Source of the DNA: Trichobilharzia szidati
Lineage: Eukaryota > Platyhelminthes > Trematoda > Strigeidida > Schistosomatidae
Direction: 5' to 3'
Assembly: GCA_944472155.2 (NCBI GenBank)
Contig: OX235273.1
Span: forward strand, 2,825,204 to 2,889,203
Length of the DNA: 64,000 bases
Numbering within the stretch: position 1 is the stretch's first letter; the number at the start of each line of letters is the position of its first letter. This document shows, piece after piece, positions 30,365 to 41,024 of the stretch. Below the pieces are notes generated by a model that was not told the origin of the DNA, did not search any database, and saw nothing but the letters and a program-made list of their open reading frames with translations. The position numbers and the translations under genes were made by a program.

Positions 30365-31645
30365 CAGATCCACTGTAGATTTAATGTCTGAACAAGTTTC
30401 TTTTTAAGAACACAGTATTCAGCGAAGAGACTATTTTCAACTTCGCTGCAACTGTCTTTTTATTCCCTATGAACGAATTTATTATCAAGCTGTACAATCG
30501 TATATATATGGTTGTGTTTTTTATAAAAATTATATCCGATGAGGGAATTAGGTAAAAGGTGTGAATACATGAAATAATAATAGTATGAAATGCAATTAAA
30601 ATATTTGTGATTATAATCATAGTTGAACATCAAGTAGCAAAATAATTAATGTCGTATTTAGAATAATACATAGAGCGTATAGAATTTTGGAAAGGGGTAC
30701 ATAATTAAAAGATTAGTAGACAAATATAAAATGTTACATAACATGGTGTGAAATTTGATAAGATAGAATTCAATATTGTCAAAATAAAAATATAAAAATC
30801 AATAATTTTGGGTTTAAAAGGTCAAGTGGGCCAAGTGAAAAAGATTCAGAGTGAGAATAGTAATAATAATAATAATAATCGTAGTAATAAGGGAAAAGTA
30901 CATAGAATAACTAAATAAAATAAATAAATCCCTCTACGGCCAAGGCAGAAGTAGCGATTGTACATACTTCTTTTGTACACAAAGGTCTGGCTTAAAGTGA
31001 TGAATTGCCAAGGCCTCAGCTGTCTTTAGAAGTTTGTAACGAAGAAAACGCGGGAAGTTAAGATGGATTCTATATATGATCTTAAAATCATGGTCAGGGT
31101 TGACAGAGTGACAGAAGTCGATCAGGTGTTCCAAAATAGAGCTTCGCACACACTTCCTTTCTCCCTTATAAAACCAAGCTGGAATATGTTCTCGTATCCG
31201 TGTGGAAAGCGTCCTCTGACTACGGCCAATGTACCTTGCTCCACAAGAGCAGATGAACTGATAGATGCACATGGAGGCGGCCAGATGGGGGAGCTTATCT
31301 TTTACAGAGGTAGAGAACAACTTGCGGCTAGTGAATGTCATATGTAATTTTGCTGCATAGAACGTCTTACTGACTGATTTAGAGAGACGATTTTTGAGCA
31401 TATCTGAAGCTTGATCACCTTTGAATTCCAAGTTCATGAATAAGGTTTTCTTTGGAACTGAGCCGGTGACCAGTTTAGACTGCTTATCTTTCATGTTGCT
31501 GGCAACAAATCGGTTAGGGTAACCGTTTTCTGCCAGCGTGGCTTTTAAGAAGTCAAGTTCTGAGTCAACGGAATCAGAACTACAAATTTTCCTTATCCTA
31601 GAGCAGAGCGAATGGATTAAGTTCCTTTTCCTGGAAATAGGCACC
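30365..31645 (-). mobile_element. PLE-1 3' half with long open frame
   Basis: Coding at 30934-31644 followed by a 3' UTR with a hammerhead-like end at about 30420-30520. It is the longest intact PLE-1 frame in the window. Confidence 0.85.
30934..31644 (-). pseudogene. PLE-1 RT thumb plus GIY-YIG endonuclease, 236 codons open
   Basis: Residues 1-20 (SRKRNLIHSLCSRIRKICS) belong to the end of the RT. A linker follows (PKKTLFMNLEFKGDQASDML), then CIYQFICSCGARYIGR with three cysteines flanking the GIY-YIG-like core at about residue 130, and TRIREHIPAWFYKGERK, RSSILEHLIDFCH, KLLKTAEALAIHH and QKKYVQSLLLPWP. No stop interrupts these parts, but the RT palm is absent, so it is a truncated copy. The endonuclease would cut target DNA for priming. 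Confidence 0.85.
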
Positions 31646-31669
31646 CGACTGTAAAAATTAGTTAGTTGT

Positions 31670-31905
31670 CCGTTTCTTTTTTATTTGCAGACTTCAGGTT
31701 TTAAACTGTGAATTGCCATTGCTTCTGCAGTTTGAAGAAGTTTAATTCGTACTCTTTTAGCAAGATACCCACGTATTCTGTAGATAACTTTGAGGTTGTT
31801 TTTTTTGGTTTACTTGGTGTCCTGATTGTATAGTTTGAGAATGATATCGCCGAAAAGAGTAACTCTTTGCTGAACACCTTTTCTTTTTGATATGAATCAA
31901 CAGTA
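31670..31905. mobile_element. PLE-1 remnants in both orientations
   Basis: Minus 31680-31795 encodes KVIYRIRGYLAKRVRIKLLQ then TAEAMAIHSLKPEVC, a PLE-1 C-terminus. Plus 31826-31880 carries the PLE-1 terminal motif (CGCCGAAAAGAGTAACTC), as at 23482-23528. So an inverted terminal segment lies upstream of the coding remnant. Confidence 0.65.
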
Positions 31906-31924
31906 GTTTTTAAGTTGCATTTCC

Positions 31925-32130
31925 TATTCAGACTTTTTGGATTCCCCGTTCAATGAGAAGTGTTTCTGCTTTGAGATATTCTTTGTGATTTTTGAAATTT
32001 CTCTGAATGGTTTCAGTATTTTCAGAGTCAGTCTTGAGCGTTGGGTTTTTTACTTCCATTAGGTTTCTCAGTGGTTGTTTAGAGGCTGAAAAGTGTTTCT
32101 TCTTCTGGTCTTGATTTCCGAAGAAATTTT
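31925..32130 (-). mobile_element. PLE-2 C-terminal fragment
   Basis: Minus frame: DSENTETIQRNFKNHKEYLK then AETLLIERG. It matches the PLE-2 pattern (IIQKNFRNHKERL.SEALYIK). A short (AT)n lies just beyond at about 32143-32162. Confidence 0.65.
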
Positions 32131-32164
32131 CCCAATATACATGTATATATATATATATATATTT

Positions 32165-32605
32165 TGAGTTTGACCACGGGTCGATATAAGTTAGAGAACC
32201 ACTAAAAACCAGGAAATATTGCACAGCTGTTTCAAACTAGTTTGAGACGCATCGGCAGTACGCTACTGACTTGCTACAGGACGAAGTTTCTTGGAGTTCT
32301 CGTGAGAAGTCGTGACTAGTGGGGTCCATCCAGTCGGGAGTGAGGATGGAATTCTCGCCGATGACATTGGATGGTGCAAGTCGCACTAATAAATCACGAA
32401 TTGGTAGAAGTTAGAATTTATGGACTGGTTACTGAATCGGGTCCCGGTGGCTGAATGGCTTATGAGATTGTCTTATAACCTGAAGTTTCTGTGTTCAACC
32501 CCCGGTAGTGGGTGCGTACTGTCGATAAGTCCCAAACTAGGACGACAAAACTGGCTATCCAGTACTCTACTACTGGTTTCCAATGGTTCTTTAACTAAAA
32601 GGCAA
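32165..32605. mobile_element. FB element, complete layout
   Basis: Left arm on minus (32172-32265: GTTAGAGAACCAC, CAGCTGTTTCAAAC, GCATCGGCAGTACG). Body on plus (CCATCCAGTCGGGAGTGAGG, GAATTGGTAGAAGTTAG, GTGGCTGAATGG, GTTCAACCCCCGG). Right arm on plus (32510-32600: GTACTGTCGATAAGTCCC, TAGGACGACAAAACTGG). It ends at TTTAACTA against a PLE-1 terminus. Confidence 0.78.
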
Positions 32606-32608
32606 TTG

Positions 32609-32652
32609 CAGCGAAGAAAATTTTCTTTTCGACGAAGTCATCATCTAGGCTG
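32609..32652 (-). ncRNA. Hammerhead-like motif of PLE-1, strong stem II
   Basis: On minus: stem I CAGC/GCTG, CTAGATGA (CTGATGA with one extra A), stem II GAC-TTC-GTC, GAAA box, palindromic stem III (AAGAAAATTTTCTT). Its stem I and stem II differ in sequence from other PLE-1 copies but both pair. Confidence 0.6.
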
Positions 32653-33076
32653 TACATTCGTGTATTTATATCAAATGGATGAGAAAGTTCCAGAATAATT
32701 TCCGATTAAGGGTCAAATTAATAAAAATTACAATTAGGAATTAGAATGACATAATAAACAGGGGGACGGATACAAATCAAACAAAGTAGCATTATAATAA
32801 CTAAGAAGATTGACATTGTGCAATTGGGGGTTAGAAATGTAGAAATAACAAAATGTACAGGAAGTTTGGATAAAAAACTAATATGATAAATAATTGTTTA
32901 TGCAATTAGGGATTAAATATATAGAAATAGTAAAATGACAAAATAAACAGGAAGAGTGGATATGAAAATATGGTAGTATAGACAGGGATTAAGAAAAACT
33001 TAAAATAACATAAATAAACAGGAAGTTTAGATAAGAAAGGCGGTGAGATTGTCATTACTCAGAAAAATTTACCTGT

Positions 33077-33692
33077 TTATGATGGCCATGGCAGGGAGAG
33101 GGGTTGGACGTAATTCTTTTGGATACAAAGAGTGGGTTCGAGCTTTTGGATAGCTAGCGCCTCAGCTATACCCAGATGTCTTGATTTGACTCCCTTTGAT
33201 AGGTTTGATTGAATCTTGTATATTGCTTTGAAGGATTTTTCGAAAGGCGCTGAATGTCCTGAGTTGACCAGATGTTCTGTCACTGAACTGTATACACGTT
33301 TTTGGTATCTTTTTACCAGCCAGGCTGGCGCGTTTTCCAAGTTGGCGCATGGTACGGCCGATGTACTCAGCTCCACAAGAGCAAGTAAACTGGTATATGC
33401 ACGTTGAGGTGGCCCAATGCGACGGCTTGTCTTTCACGTTCTGGCTGAACAGTTTCTTGCAAGAAAACGTCAGTCGTAGGCTCGCGGCGAAGTATGTTTT
33501 CCTAAGAGATTTGCAGAGGCGTTTGCGAAGGATTTCTGCTTCGATATCACCTTTGAATTCTAGATTAAGCAGAAGTATTTTCTTTGGAACGGATTGGACT
33601 TGTTCTGAAGTCTTCTTAGATTTGAGATTTTTGTCTATGAACCTGGGCGGGAAACCGTTTTCATTAAGGGAGATTACGCAGTTCTTCTTCAA
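33077..33692 (-). pseudogene. PLE-1 linker and GIY-YIG endonuclease
   Basis: Frame 33162-33692: VPKKILLLNLEFKGD, RKRLCKSLRKTYFAAS and CIYQFTCSCGAEYIGRTM. A frameshift near 33320 moves the remainder to 33077-33376: NAPAWLVKRYQKR, SSVTEHLVNSGH, IAEALAIQKLEP and LCIQKNYVQPLSLPWPS. The cysteine cluster before the GIY-YIG core is intact. Confidence 0.82.
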
Positions 33693-34185
33693 TCACTTCC
33701 TCGCTGCATATCTTCCGAATCCTCGAGGAAAGAGAGTATATCAGGTTCCTCTTTCTGTTTAGGGGCACGAAGCTTTGAAAGTTGATGAATTGCCCATTCC
33801 ATGTAGGCTTTTTGTATATGGATCTTTTCAGAGAGTTGTTGGCGTTTCTTGTCACCTGGACGTCGGGGAAGTGGAACATTCCGTCGGATTCAGTCTCAAG
33901 TGTGAAGTCGATGTTTGGGTGGGCGTTATTGAAGATTTGAAGTAGGTTTTTTAAATCACAATTCTCATCACAAATGATGAAATTATCATCGGTGTATCTC
34001 TTGTAGAGATGGAGGTGGTTGATAGTTGATGATGAGGGGTTGTTTTCTAAGCTAGCCAAAAAGCACTCGGCTAATAGGGGTCCTAAGGGAGGACCCATTG
34101 CTACCCCATCTACTTGCCTGTATATTTCCTTGTTGAAACTAAAGTATACGTTGAAGGTGCATCATAGTAACAGTTCTTTAATTGA
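33660..34185 (-). pseudogene. PLE-1 reverse transcriptase fragment
   Basis: Reads FNKEIYRQVDGVAMGPPLG then PLLAECF, the conserved PLE/TERT-like RT block. YKRYTDDNFIICD follows, with the catalytic YTDD retained, then ETESDGMFHFPDVQVTRN and KKPTWNGQFINFQSFVPLN up to the RKRNLIYSLSSR thumb block. A frameshift near 33670 separates it from the downstream frame. Confidence 0.85.
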
Positions 34186-34384
34186 TTTCAATCCATGGTC
34201 TAACCTGATTCCTATAAATTCCTATAAACCAACTCTTGAAAATAATAATGGTAACAATGGACATAATAAGGAAAGGATATACAAACTGAAAAAACAAAAC
34301 AAAAATAAGTGGGGCTAAAGTATGAGTGTGGATTGTAATAGTTTAGCATGGATGGATTAAGACTATGAAAGTAGGAGTGATTGA

Positions 34385-34620
34385 ATAAACTTTTTATTTG
34401 TGTACAAAGATCTGGCCTTTCTGTTTCGATGGTTAAAGCTTCAGCAATACAGATTAGTCGGATACGTAACGATTTGGGTGGGTTATTTGTCGCCTTGTGG
34501 ATGCCTTTAAAGGAAGAAGCTGTGGAAATAAGGTAGTGGTTTACTTCCAAAGCTTTCGTGGCATTTTCAAGTGAACCACCCAGCTCGGAGAATACAACTA
34601 GGCCAAAATCACCCATCTGA
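34385..34620 (-). mobile_element. PLE-1 C-terminal fragment
   Basis: Minus frame within 34212-34616: SSFKGIHKATNNPPKSLRI then RLICIAEALTIETERPDLC. This is the PLE-1 C-terminus with a decayed preceding region (EVNHYLISTA). Confidence 0.7.
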
Positions 34621-35040
34621 GCTATGATATCTAGATTTTCAATTATTGTGCTTCTTGTAGCCCCACTTCCACTACTTTGTAACCATACAGGATAGTGTTC
34701 TTTGGACCCTTTCGGACAAAACCCGAGTTAAAAGACTGATTTACCTAGCGTCTGAATTGATAAACGCGCATAGAGTTCATCATTTGAGAGACCTTGTTCT
34801 TCAGTGCTATCTAGTCAGCCATTACTTTTCATTAACACGGAGAAACTTACCACGAGATCGAACAGGAGCTCCACAAACCCAGGAATAGAAAGAAATTACT
34901 ATTTTTTCACATACTGGACTCTAATTCATGAGACTTGAATTAACTGAAGTATATAATAATAATAATAATAATAGAACAAAGTTCACTAATGTACAGTAAT
35001 GATCCTGATTGAAAATTTCAAAGTAAAAATTAAACTTGAT
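34621..35040. other. No recognisable gene
   Basis: Nothing recognised except a segment at about 34978-35040 that recurs at 36598-36660 (GTTCACTAATGTA.AGT, GATTGAAAATTTCA). It precedes PLE-3 here. Confidence 0.45.
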
Positions 35041-35044
35041 ATTA

Positions 35045-35930
35045 GTATAAAACTTGGGCACTGTGGTGGTAGAGTATAACTCCATTATAGATAACTCCAT
35101 TTTATTTCGATAGATCACACAGTGTGTTATACAGTAATATTAACTGATGACGTCTCGAGCACAAATTATTGTCACTCACTGTCACTCACACAACTTTCTT
35201 GCTTCATTTACATACATTAGTAAAAATTGAGGATTAGACATTTGAATAAAATGAATATAAGATAAAGTATATTCAGAAATATTAATATTAGTGTTATCAA
35301 TCAAGTACAGTTAGATGGGAAATAAGATGTTTTTTACGGTAAAAATAAGTAACTTGTTAGAATGTTGTGATGTGCTTGAATTGAAATAAAAATATTAAGA
35401 TTATTTATTATCCTCTTCTGATTTGACTGGTGGTAATAATATCTTCTATATTTCTGGTATTTGCATTGAGTCATTCCTATTGCATGTGTTGGGTGTAGAC
35501 TCGATGAACCAGGATTCAGTAATCAAACTCTCCCTTTCTCCACCTACCTATATTACATCTTAGAATCTTAACCCTCTCCCACCCTATTGCGTGGTTGTAT
35601 TTTAATGCATGCAGTGCAGTTGCTGAGCTTTTTTTTCTAAATTACTCATCCTCTCGGGGTCAACTATTCTTACCTTAGCTAAATTCTTATGTTCCGACAA
35701 TCTGATTACCCCCGATCTAGTAGTTTGACCTATATGGTTGACCTCACAGTTATTGCAAGGTATTTTGTAAGTTATATTATTTTGTTTGCTTGGGTCCAAA
35801 TTAAACCTGATTATCACATCACAATTCCATTGTAAATCCATTCTGGATAAGATTTTATTTTGGTAAGTCACACAGTGTTACACAGTAATGTTAATTGATG
35901 ACGTTTCGAGCTCGTAACGTCATGAGTTCT
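35045..35930 (-). mobile_element. PLE-3 element with terminal repeats at both ends
   Basis: Terminal block (GTATAACTCCATTAT, ACACAGTGTGTTATAC, TGATGACGTCTCGAGC) at 35045-35215. Coding remains at 35405-35870. A second terminal block lies at 35825-35925 (ACACAGTGTTACAC, TGATGACGTTTCGAGC). Same-direction ends fit the pseudo-LTR layout of PLEs. Confidence 0.72.
35602..35871 (-). pseudogene. PLE-3 GIY-YIG endonuclease N-terminal part
   Basis: Reads ITYKIPCNNCEVNHIGQT, where the CxxC precedes a GIY-YIG-like core (HIGQT), then RSGVIRLSEHKNLAKVRIVD and PERMSNLEKKAQQLHCMH. It resembles 49905-50040. The frame ends at 35602 because of decay. Confidence 0.75.
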
Positions 35931-36050
35931 TTTAAGGTTGTAACTACTCCTTGCTGACTGGTGAGTGACAACTAGCACGAAACCTAGGTCGAAGGCTTCC
36001 TGTGGCCGATTACCTCCAACCATCTAATGCCAAGAATTATCTCTCATAGA
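35927..36050 (+). mobile_element. TAG-family SINE fragment with hammerhead-like fold
   Basis: Holds CTTGCTGACTGGTGAGTGAC, TAGCACGAAACCTAGGTCG and GAAGGCTTCCTGTGGCCGAT. The core again has CTGA-CTGG-TGAG, stem III is a perfect CCTAGG palindrome and AAGGC can pair with the CCTT upstream. Head and 3' end are missing. Confidence 0.7.
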
Positions 36051-36339
36051 GGTCAAATGATAAAAAACGATGACGAGGGGTCGTAAAGATAAGTAAGCGA
36101 AGTTAGAAGACCAAGAGTTATTAAGAGATGAGTCATCGGGGTAAATGAAGTCCAACGACAGATTCCTTTTGAATAAACAGGCCGAGTTTCAGCCATTTTA
36201 TTGAAGTAGCCTCAGAAAACCGAAGAATACTTGAGTTATTTAGTGTGTGTTAATTATTTTAAATGACATCAGCGCATCAACTCAGTGTCCGGTTGTCTGT
36301 TAGGTGTTTGGTAATTGAAGAGCTTAAACTACCTGGCCC

Positions 36340-36570
36340 TCTTTAACCGGAGGCTCCTCAGTACATGTTTGAAGAATCTGACGTAGGCCCTTCTTTCTGT
36401 TCTCTTCCAATGTAACTGCTCCCACAGATACACAATTGGAGGTAACATATGAGGGGGGTATTTGTCGACTTTTGATTGTACCAACGAGGAGGATATTCGG
36501 AGCAGAAAGACTAGTTTTGCTGCAGGATACGTCCTGGATATGGCTGAGCTTAATCTATGATTTATAATTC
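36340..36570 (-). mobile_element. PLE-1 fragment, degenerate
   Basis: Minus frame 36329-36604: SSAISRTYPAAKLVFLLR, VQSKVDKYPPHM, RTERRAYVRFFKHVL. It aligns with the linker and GIY-YIG start of PLE-1 (KTFYAAKL, VKDKLPH, GRTxR). The GIY-YIG core is scrambled (YLWEQLHWKRTE). Confidence 0.6.
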
Positions 36571-36890
36571 TCAGTGATAATAATAATAATAATACCAAGT
36601 TCACTAATGTATAGTGACGATTATGATTGAAAATTTCATCATCAAATTAAACTTGATTGATTTTGGTACAATCGATTACCTCGGTGGGGGGTGGGTGGGA
36701 AATATTCACAATGATTGATTATTTTAAAGTAGCATTACTCTAGGGAATCATAAGGTGATGAGGACTGAAACAGAACAAGAGTCGATGGTGCAATAATGTG
36801 TATAGGATAATTACTATAAAGGAAACCATGAGAGAGGGAGGCATAAGAAGACGTGGGAAAGTGGGTGAAAAAGAAGGAAATTCTTAAAAA
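36571..36890. other. No recognisable gene
   Basis: Includes (AAT)n at 36580-36594 and the segment shared with 34978-35040. Confidence 0.45.
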
Positions 36891-37095
36891 GTGCGTCGGT
36901 AGCACAGTGGTTAGGACTCCCGCCGACCATGCATGTGGTCCGGGGTTCGATTACCTGCCGACGCATACCCGATATCTATGGTCGGCCTGTCAAATTTGGG
37001 CTACCGATATCCATGCTGAAAATTCCATACTTCTACCAAAAGTACTGTGTGGAATCAAGCTGTAAACGAAAATAAAAAAAAAAATGAAAAAATAA
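36891..37095 (+). mobile_element. SINE-A, full-length copy
   Basis: Head GTGCGTCGGTAGCACAGTGG, B box GGGGTTCGATTACC, body ACCCGATATCTATGGTCGG, tail GTGTGGAATCAAGCTGTAAA, long A-rich end. Confidence 0.87.
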
Positions 37096-37694
37096 AAATA
37101 GGTCAGAGTGGTGGTGGAGGGGGAGGAAAAGAAAGCAACCAATTTGTTATTGTGCTATTTTCACGTATTTTTCTGTGGGGATTTGATTGATTTCAATACT
37201 ACAGATTTTATAATGAAGCGTTATCATTTAGAGAGTTGTTGAAAACTAGTCAACATTGGCATCTAATGAGGAGTTATTCCCCCTGAGGTTCACTATGTCG
37301 AGTGTATGAGGATAGATAATTCATGGTAATGATGGCTTGAGAAAGGCGTTATATCACAAATAGTATTCTAATCATGACTAGCTTACTGATATTTTCTTAG
37401 CCCGAATAAGAGAAGGTTGGATGTTGTATTATCAACTCCAAGCGCTACGGAAACTTTAAAGCATAGTTTTTGTTATATTGGCTGATTTTGGCGTGACGTG
37501 ACGTCGTTGACTGGATCAGTAAAGTTGACTGTAAAGAGAAATGCTCACGCATGTCTATGACGTTGTAATGTGACCTGGTAACAGTTGGAAAAATGACCCC
37601 TTGGAATCAAATCCAGCGGAAAAATGACGAGATACTCAACTCGATTTCTCGTAGTTTAGTCAGAGTCTAATCTGCTGGAGAGTTGCAGGAAACA
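37096..37694. other. No recognisable gene
   Basis: No domain or repeat recognised. Confidence 0.5.
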
Positions 37695-38466
37695 CGATGA
37701 AACTGGTTTCAATACATATGATGTTCTAAAATATCTCCAGTTGCTGAACCCTTCTTGTACCCTAGGTCCAGATGGTTTGCCTAGTGTTATTCTTAAAAAA
37801 GTGCAGATATCCTGTGTTATCCTCTCATGGACATATTTAACGAATCTTTTTCCAGAAATGTCGTGCCAGTCGTTTGGAAGGACATTAAAATTGTACCTTT
37901 ACCTAAGTCGTCTACTGGAACATGTTTTAAATTTAGATTTATTGCTGTTACCTCTTCTTTTCTAGAAACTATGGAAAAGTTACTCTTAATTAATCTTCAA
38001 CCCTCACTTAAAGCCTTTAACGATCCCAAACACTTCGCCTACAAACGCAGTAGAAGTGCCTTAGATGCAGCTGCAGTCTTGCATCATAACATTGTCTCCA
38101 GCCTAGACAAGAGGGCTAAATTTGTTCGCTGCACCTTTCTAGATTATACATCTGCTTTCCACTCAGTACCTAGGGACGTTTTACTAAACAAGCTTGCTGA
38201 AACTCAAACTGACTGTTGGGTTGTTAAATGGTTGCATTCTTATTTCTCAGGAAAAAAGTAGTACACTGTATGTCAGGGAAAGTCGTCCACTTCACTGCTT
38301 ACTGAGGCTGATGTCCCTCAAGGCGCTGTCCTTTCTCCTTTTCTTTTTTCTTTCTTCTTGCATGACTTGCCTCACTCTGATGAAATGAACTTTGTTAAGT
38401 AAACTGATGATCTAACTACTTCAGTGTCTTTTAACTCCCACCTAGACTGTACTAAGGCTTTGGTTT
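37695..38466 (+). pseudogene. CR1-like RT, N-terminal half
   Basis: Reads YDVLKYLQLLNPSCTLGPDG then LPSVILKK; after a frameshift near 37825, NESFSRNVVPVVWKDIKIVP, KPFNDPKHFAYKRSRSALDA-like, and FVRCTFLDYTSAFHSVPRDV, the first catalytic RT block with the family's D conserved. Near 38395 the YADD box is damaged (plus GTTAAGTAAACTGATG). It is cut at 38466, where an opposed CR1 begins. Confidence 0.85.
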
Positions 38467-38844
38467 AATAATAATAATAATAACAATAATTTGCTTTATT
38501 CCATAACAGTACTTGTGATACAGAATGGAATTCTCTGCATTTTTACTACAGTATTGCATCCAGTTAGTACATTGTCAATAAATAGAATTCTACATAGATT
38601 AAGGAAACCACAGTTCGTTATTACAACAATACATTGGCATGTTCAGTAGCAAAGGTAAAGCTGAAACAGTGTTTGAAGGTGTTAGAAAAGTAGGTGCTAC
38701 CATATTTACTGGCGTAAGCGAGAGAAAGAAACAAAGCAGCACATAACGGAAAGAAAGAAAAAGTAAAAAGTGAAAGAGAAAGGGAAAAGAAAAAAATGTT
38801 GTACCTATAGATGATATGAGTTGGAAAGACGACGTCCAGTTGTT

Positions 38845-39424
38845 CTACTGACTATTTAATGAATTATAGGTGTCACGCCTAATGTTTTCTTTATCACACA
38901 GAACACGAGCTAAGTAGGGTATGGTTGAGTTTTTGTACTTGCTGGTGCGAGCATATGGTTTTCCGTATTGGCTTGTGGTCCTGCCTGATGAGATGCAAGC
39001 GGAGAGTTGTGAGTGAAGAAGGTGGTGTGAGTTAGATAAAATGGATTTGGCCCATTTTTCACATGAGTCCATGTGCCTGTCAACCAGAATATTAACAAGC
39101 TGATTAAGTGGCACGTTGCTTACCCTACTGACAACCTTTAACATCCTGCGTAATATGTTATAGTCTTTCTTCAGTAGCCCGGGCGGGAAAACCTAAGGGG
39201 GAACAATAGAGAATAATAGGCAGAATGCGAGAGTTAACAAATTGAAGGAGTAAGGGTTGGGTTATACCAGAATGTTTTAACTTCTTAATGTAGAAGGTAA
39301 GACGGAATATTTTCTTAGAAATCATCAAGATATGAGACGACCAGGAGAGATTAGCAGATAGAATGACGCCTAGGTATTTAATTTCCGACTTGGTTTCTAT
39401 TTCAGTGCCATCTATGTTGCACAC
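38845..39424 (-). pseudogene. CR1-like RT, C-terminal part
   Basis: Frame 39158-39424: KYLGVILSANLSWSSHIL, FYIKKLKHSGITQPLLL, ILPIILYCSPLGFPA. Frame 38845-39144: LKVVSRVSNVPLNQLVNILV, KYKNSTIPYLARVLC. A frameshift lies near 39150. Confidence 0.82.
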
Positions 39425-39436
39425 CTCGTGAGAGCT

Positions 39437-39682
39437 AACCAGTTTGTATAGTTGATATAAGTATAAAACTTGGGCACTGTGTTAGAGTATAACTCCATTA
39501 CGGATAAGATTTTATTTTGAAAAATCACACAGTGTTGTACAGTTATATTAACTGATGACGTTGTGTGAGTAACTTGGCATGATTATGAGCAATAGTTTGT
39601 GCTCGAAACGTCATCAGTTAATATAACTGTACAACACTGTGTGATTTATCAAAATAAAATCTTATGCATAATGCAGTTTTTA
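39437..39682. mobile_element. PLE-3 terminal inverted repeat inserted in CR1
   Basis: Two opposed terminal blocks of about 62 bp: 39500-39561 (GATTTTATTTTG, CACACAGTGTTGTACAG, TGATGACG) and 39607-39668 in reverse. The centre carries a hammerhead-like motif (39575-39616) with stem II GAGCA/TGCTC, then GAAACGTC. No coding sequence remains. Confidence 0.72.
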
Positions 39683-40049
39683 TGGGTCGGATTTATGCCT
39701 AAAGGTGAAATTGACTGTTTGGCATTCGGAGAGGTTTAGCGTATGACCGTTTTCCTTGGACCACTGGCTGATTTCTGACAGAAAGCCATTTAGCTTAGAG
39801 CAGTCACTTCGACATTTGACAGGCAAAGGTACTGTCAGGTCGTCAGCATATTTGACAAAATTGATGTCATTTGAAGATGGTAAGTCGTGTAGAAAGAAAG
39901 AAAAGAGAAGTGGGGAGAGTACAGCACCTTTAATAACTATCTTAGTTGTCCAAATGCCTCACAAATCTAATTAAGGGCATTGGTTAGCTAGTTCATGATA
40001 GACATTCAATGACATTTTATTTTCGTGAAATGATTGATAATTAGATCTA

Positions 40050-40318
40050 GTGGTCCATCAGCAATACTAACCTTTAGGCATAAACATGATCTACAAGAAC
40101 GGCGCCGTTCACAAGTTGCTTGTAGAATAGAGGGCACTAATATGGAGAATAAGTCGAGCATAAACAACACGCTGGAATGGTTCTACCCTCTGAATGTTCT
40201 TCGCCATCCCATTTCTCGTCGATTTTTAAGCAAATGTCCCGTCTAACCTGCTACATTGAGAAGTTAAGACGATGAGGTATCACTCAACCACTACTTTTAC
40301 AATTTGTTAACTCTTCAC
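40050..40318 (+). mobile_element. CR1-like fragment, degenerate
   Basis: Plus frames: LTFRHKHDLQERRRSQ, GTNMENKSSI, then CYIEKLRR.GITQPLLLQ and FVNS. These match the CR1 segment FxxCKRxLNEAVG...IEGKSEFKY and FYIKKLRHSGITQP. It ends at the start of RTE-a. Confidence 0.65.
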
Positions 40319-40965
40319 ACTGGAATTGAAAATCCAAATCTTATTTTTCATACTGAGTGCTAATGATGTCAACACAGACTTGAGAGAAATGAAAGCTTAC
40401 CTTGCTTTCCCTATCCTCGCTGCTTTGATATCCTAGTCAGTTCCGTCCTCCTGTAATTGAAACGATACTTCTCAGGTAGGTAGGTAGGTAGGTAGGTGGG
40501 TGGGTAGGTGAAGGAGATTACTTCTTTCAGATTCAGTTTCTCCCATTTATGCTGGCTGATTGTTATCTGTTGCTGTTGTTGCTGTCGCTGTTGGCCAGGG
40601 ATCTTCATCACCACATCTGTTTTCTCTATGTTCACCTGAAGTCCTTCCTATCTTCCCTGGATGCTTCTTCTATCGCCAACTTGTTGCTTTTCACTTGCAT
40701 ATCGTCCAGTTTGTAAGAAATCAGACATATACCATCATCGGCGAAGTCCAGATCCTCCAAGTTTTTTCTATGGGTCCATTTTATGCCTGTCTTCTTGTTT
40801 TGTTGCCCACTGTCCATCGCATTACCTAGTCTACCGCAATCAAGAAAATCATTGGAGATAGTAGGCAGCCAGCCAGCCAGCTTGTCTTACTCCCATCTCC
40901 ACTTTGAAGGATTCCATGAGTTTCCCGTTGTGGAATACTTGGCAGGTGATCCGAAGAAGCTGCTA
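40319..40965 (-). mobile_element. RTE-a LINE, internal part
   Basis: Minus frame 40632-40817: WTHRKNLEDLDFADDGICLI, with the catalytic FADD kept, then SYKLDDMQVKSNKLA. Plus GCTGTTGTTGCTGTCGC encodes the Gln-rich linker. (AGGT)n at 40473-40507 replaces part of the LGSIVST region. The 3' end is absent. Confidence 0.8.
40473..40507. repeat. Tetranucleotide microsatellite (AGGT)n
   Basis: About eight units of AGGT/GGGT inside RTE-a. It expanded from a sequence that reads AGGTAG in other copies. Confidence 0.85.
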
Positions 40966-41024
40966 AATAATATTAGCAATAAAAAGGAGTAGAAGGGTAA
41001 AGAGGAAAGGAGACAGCTGGACAC

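Larger units (their letters stand above)
32595..34190 (-). mobile_element. PLE-1 element, RT palm to 3' end
   Basis: The longest PLE-1 copy. RT starts at about 34185, GIY-YIG ends near 33060, and a 450-bp 3' UTR leads to the hammerhead-like end at 32609-32652. 5'-truncated, at least two frameshifts. Confidence 0.85.
38467..39985 (-). mobile_element. CR1-like LINE, interrupted by a PLE-3 terminal palindrome
   Basis: The 3' end (plus (AAT)n, then TTGCTTTATTCC ... GGAATTCTCTGCAT) lies at 38467-38560, followed upstream by coding remains. The element is broken at 39437-39682 by an insert and resumes at 39683 with the YADD region (plus CAGGTCGTCAGCATATTTG). It abuts 37695-38466 tail to tail. Confidence 0.8.

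Noticed and set aside
40473..40507. CRISPR-like regular repeat
   Set aside because: Simple AGGT microsatellite without spacers inside an RTE-a copy; the genome is eukaryotic.
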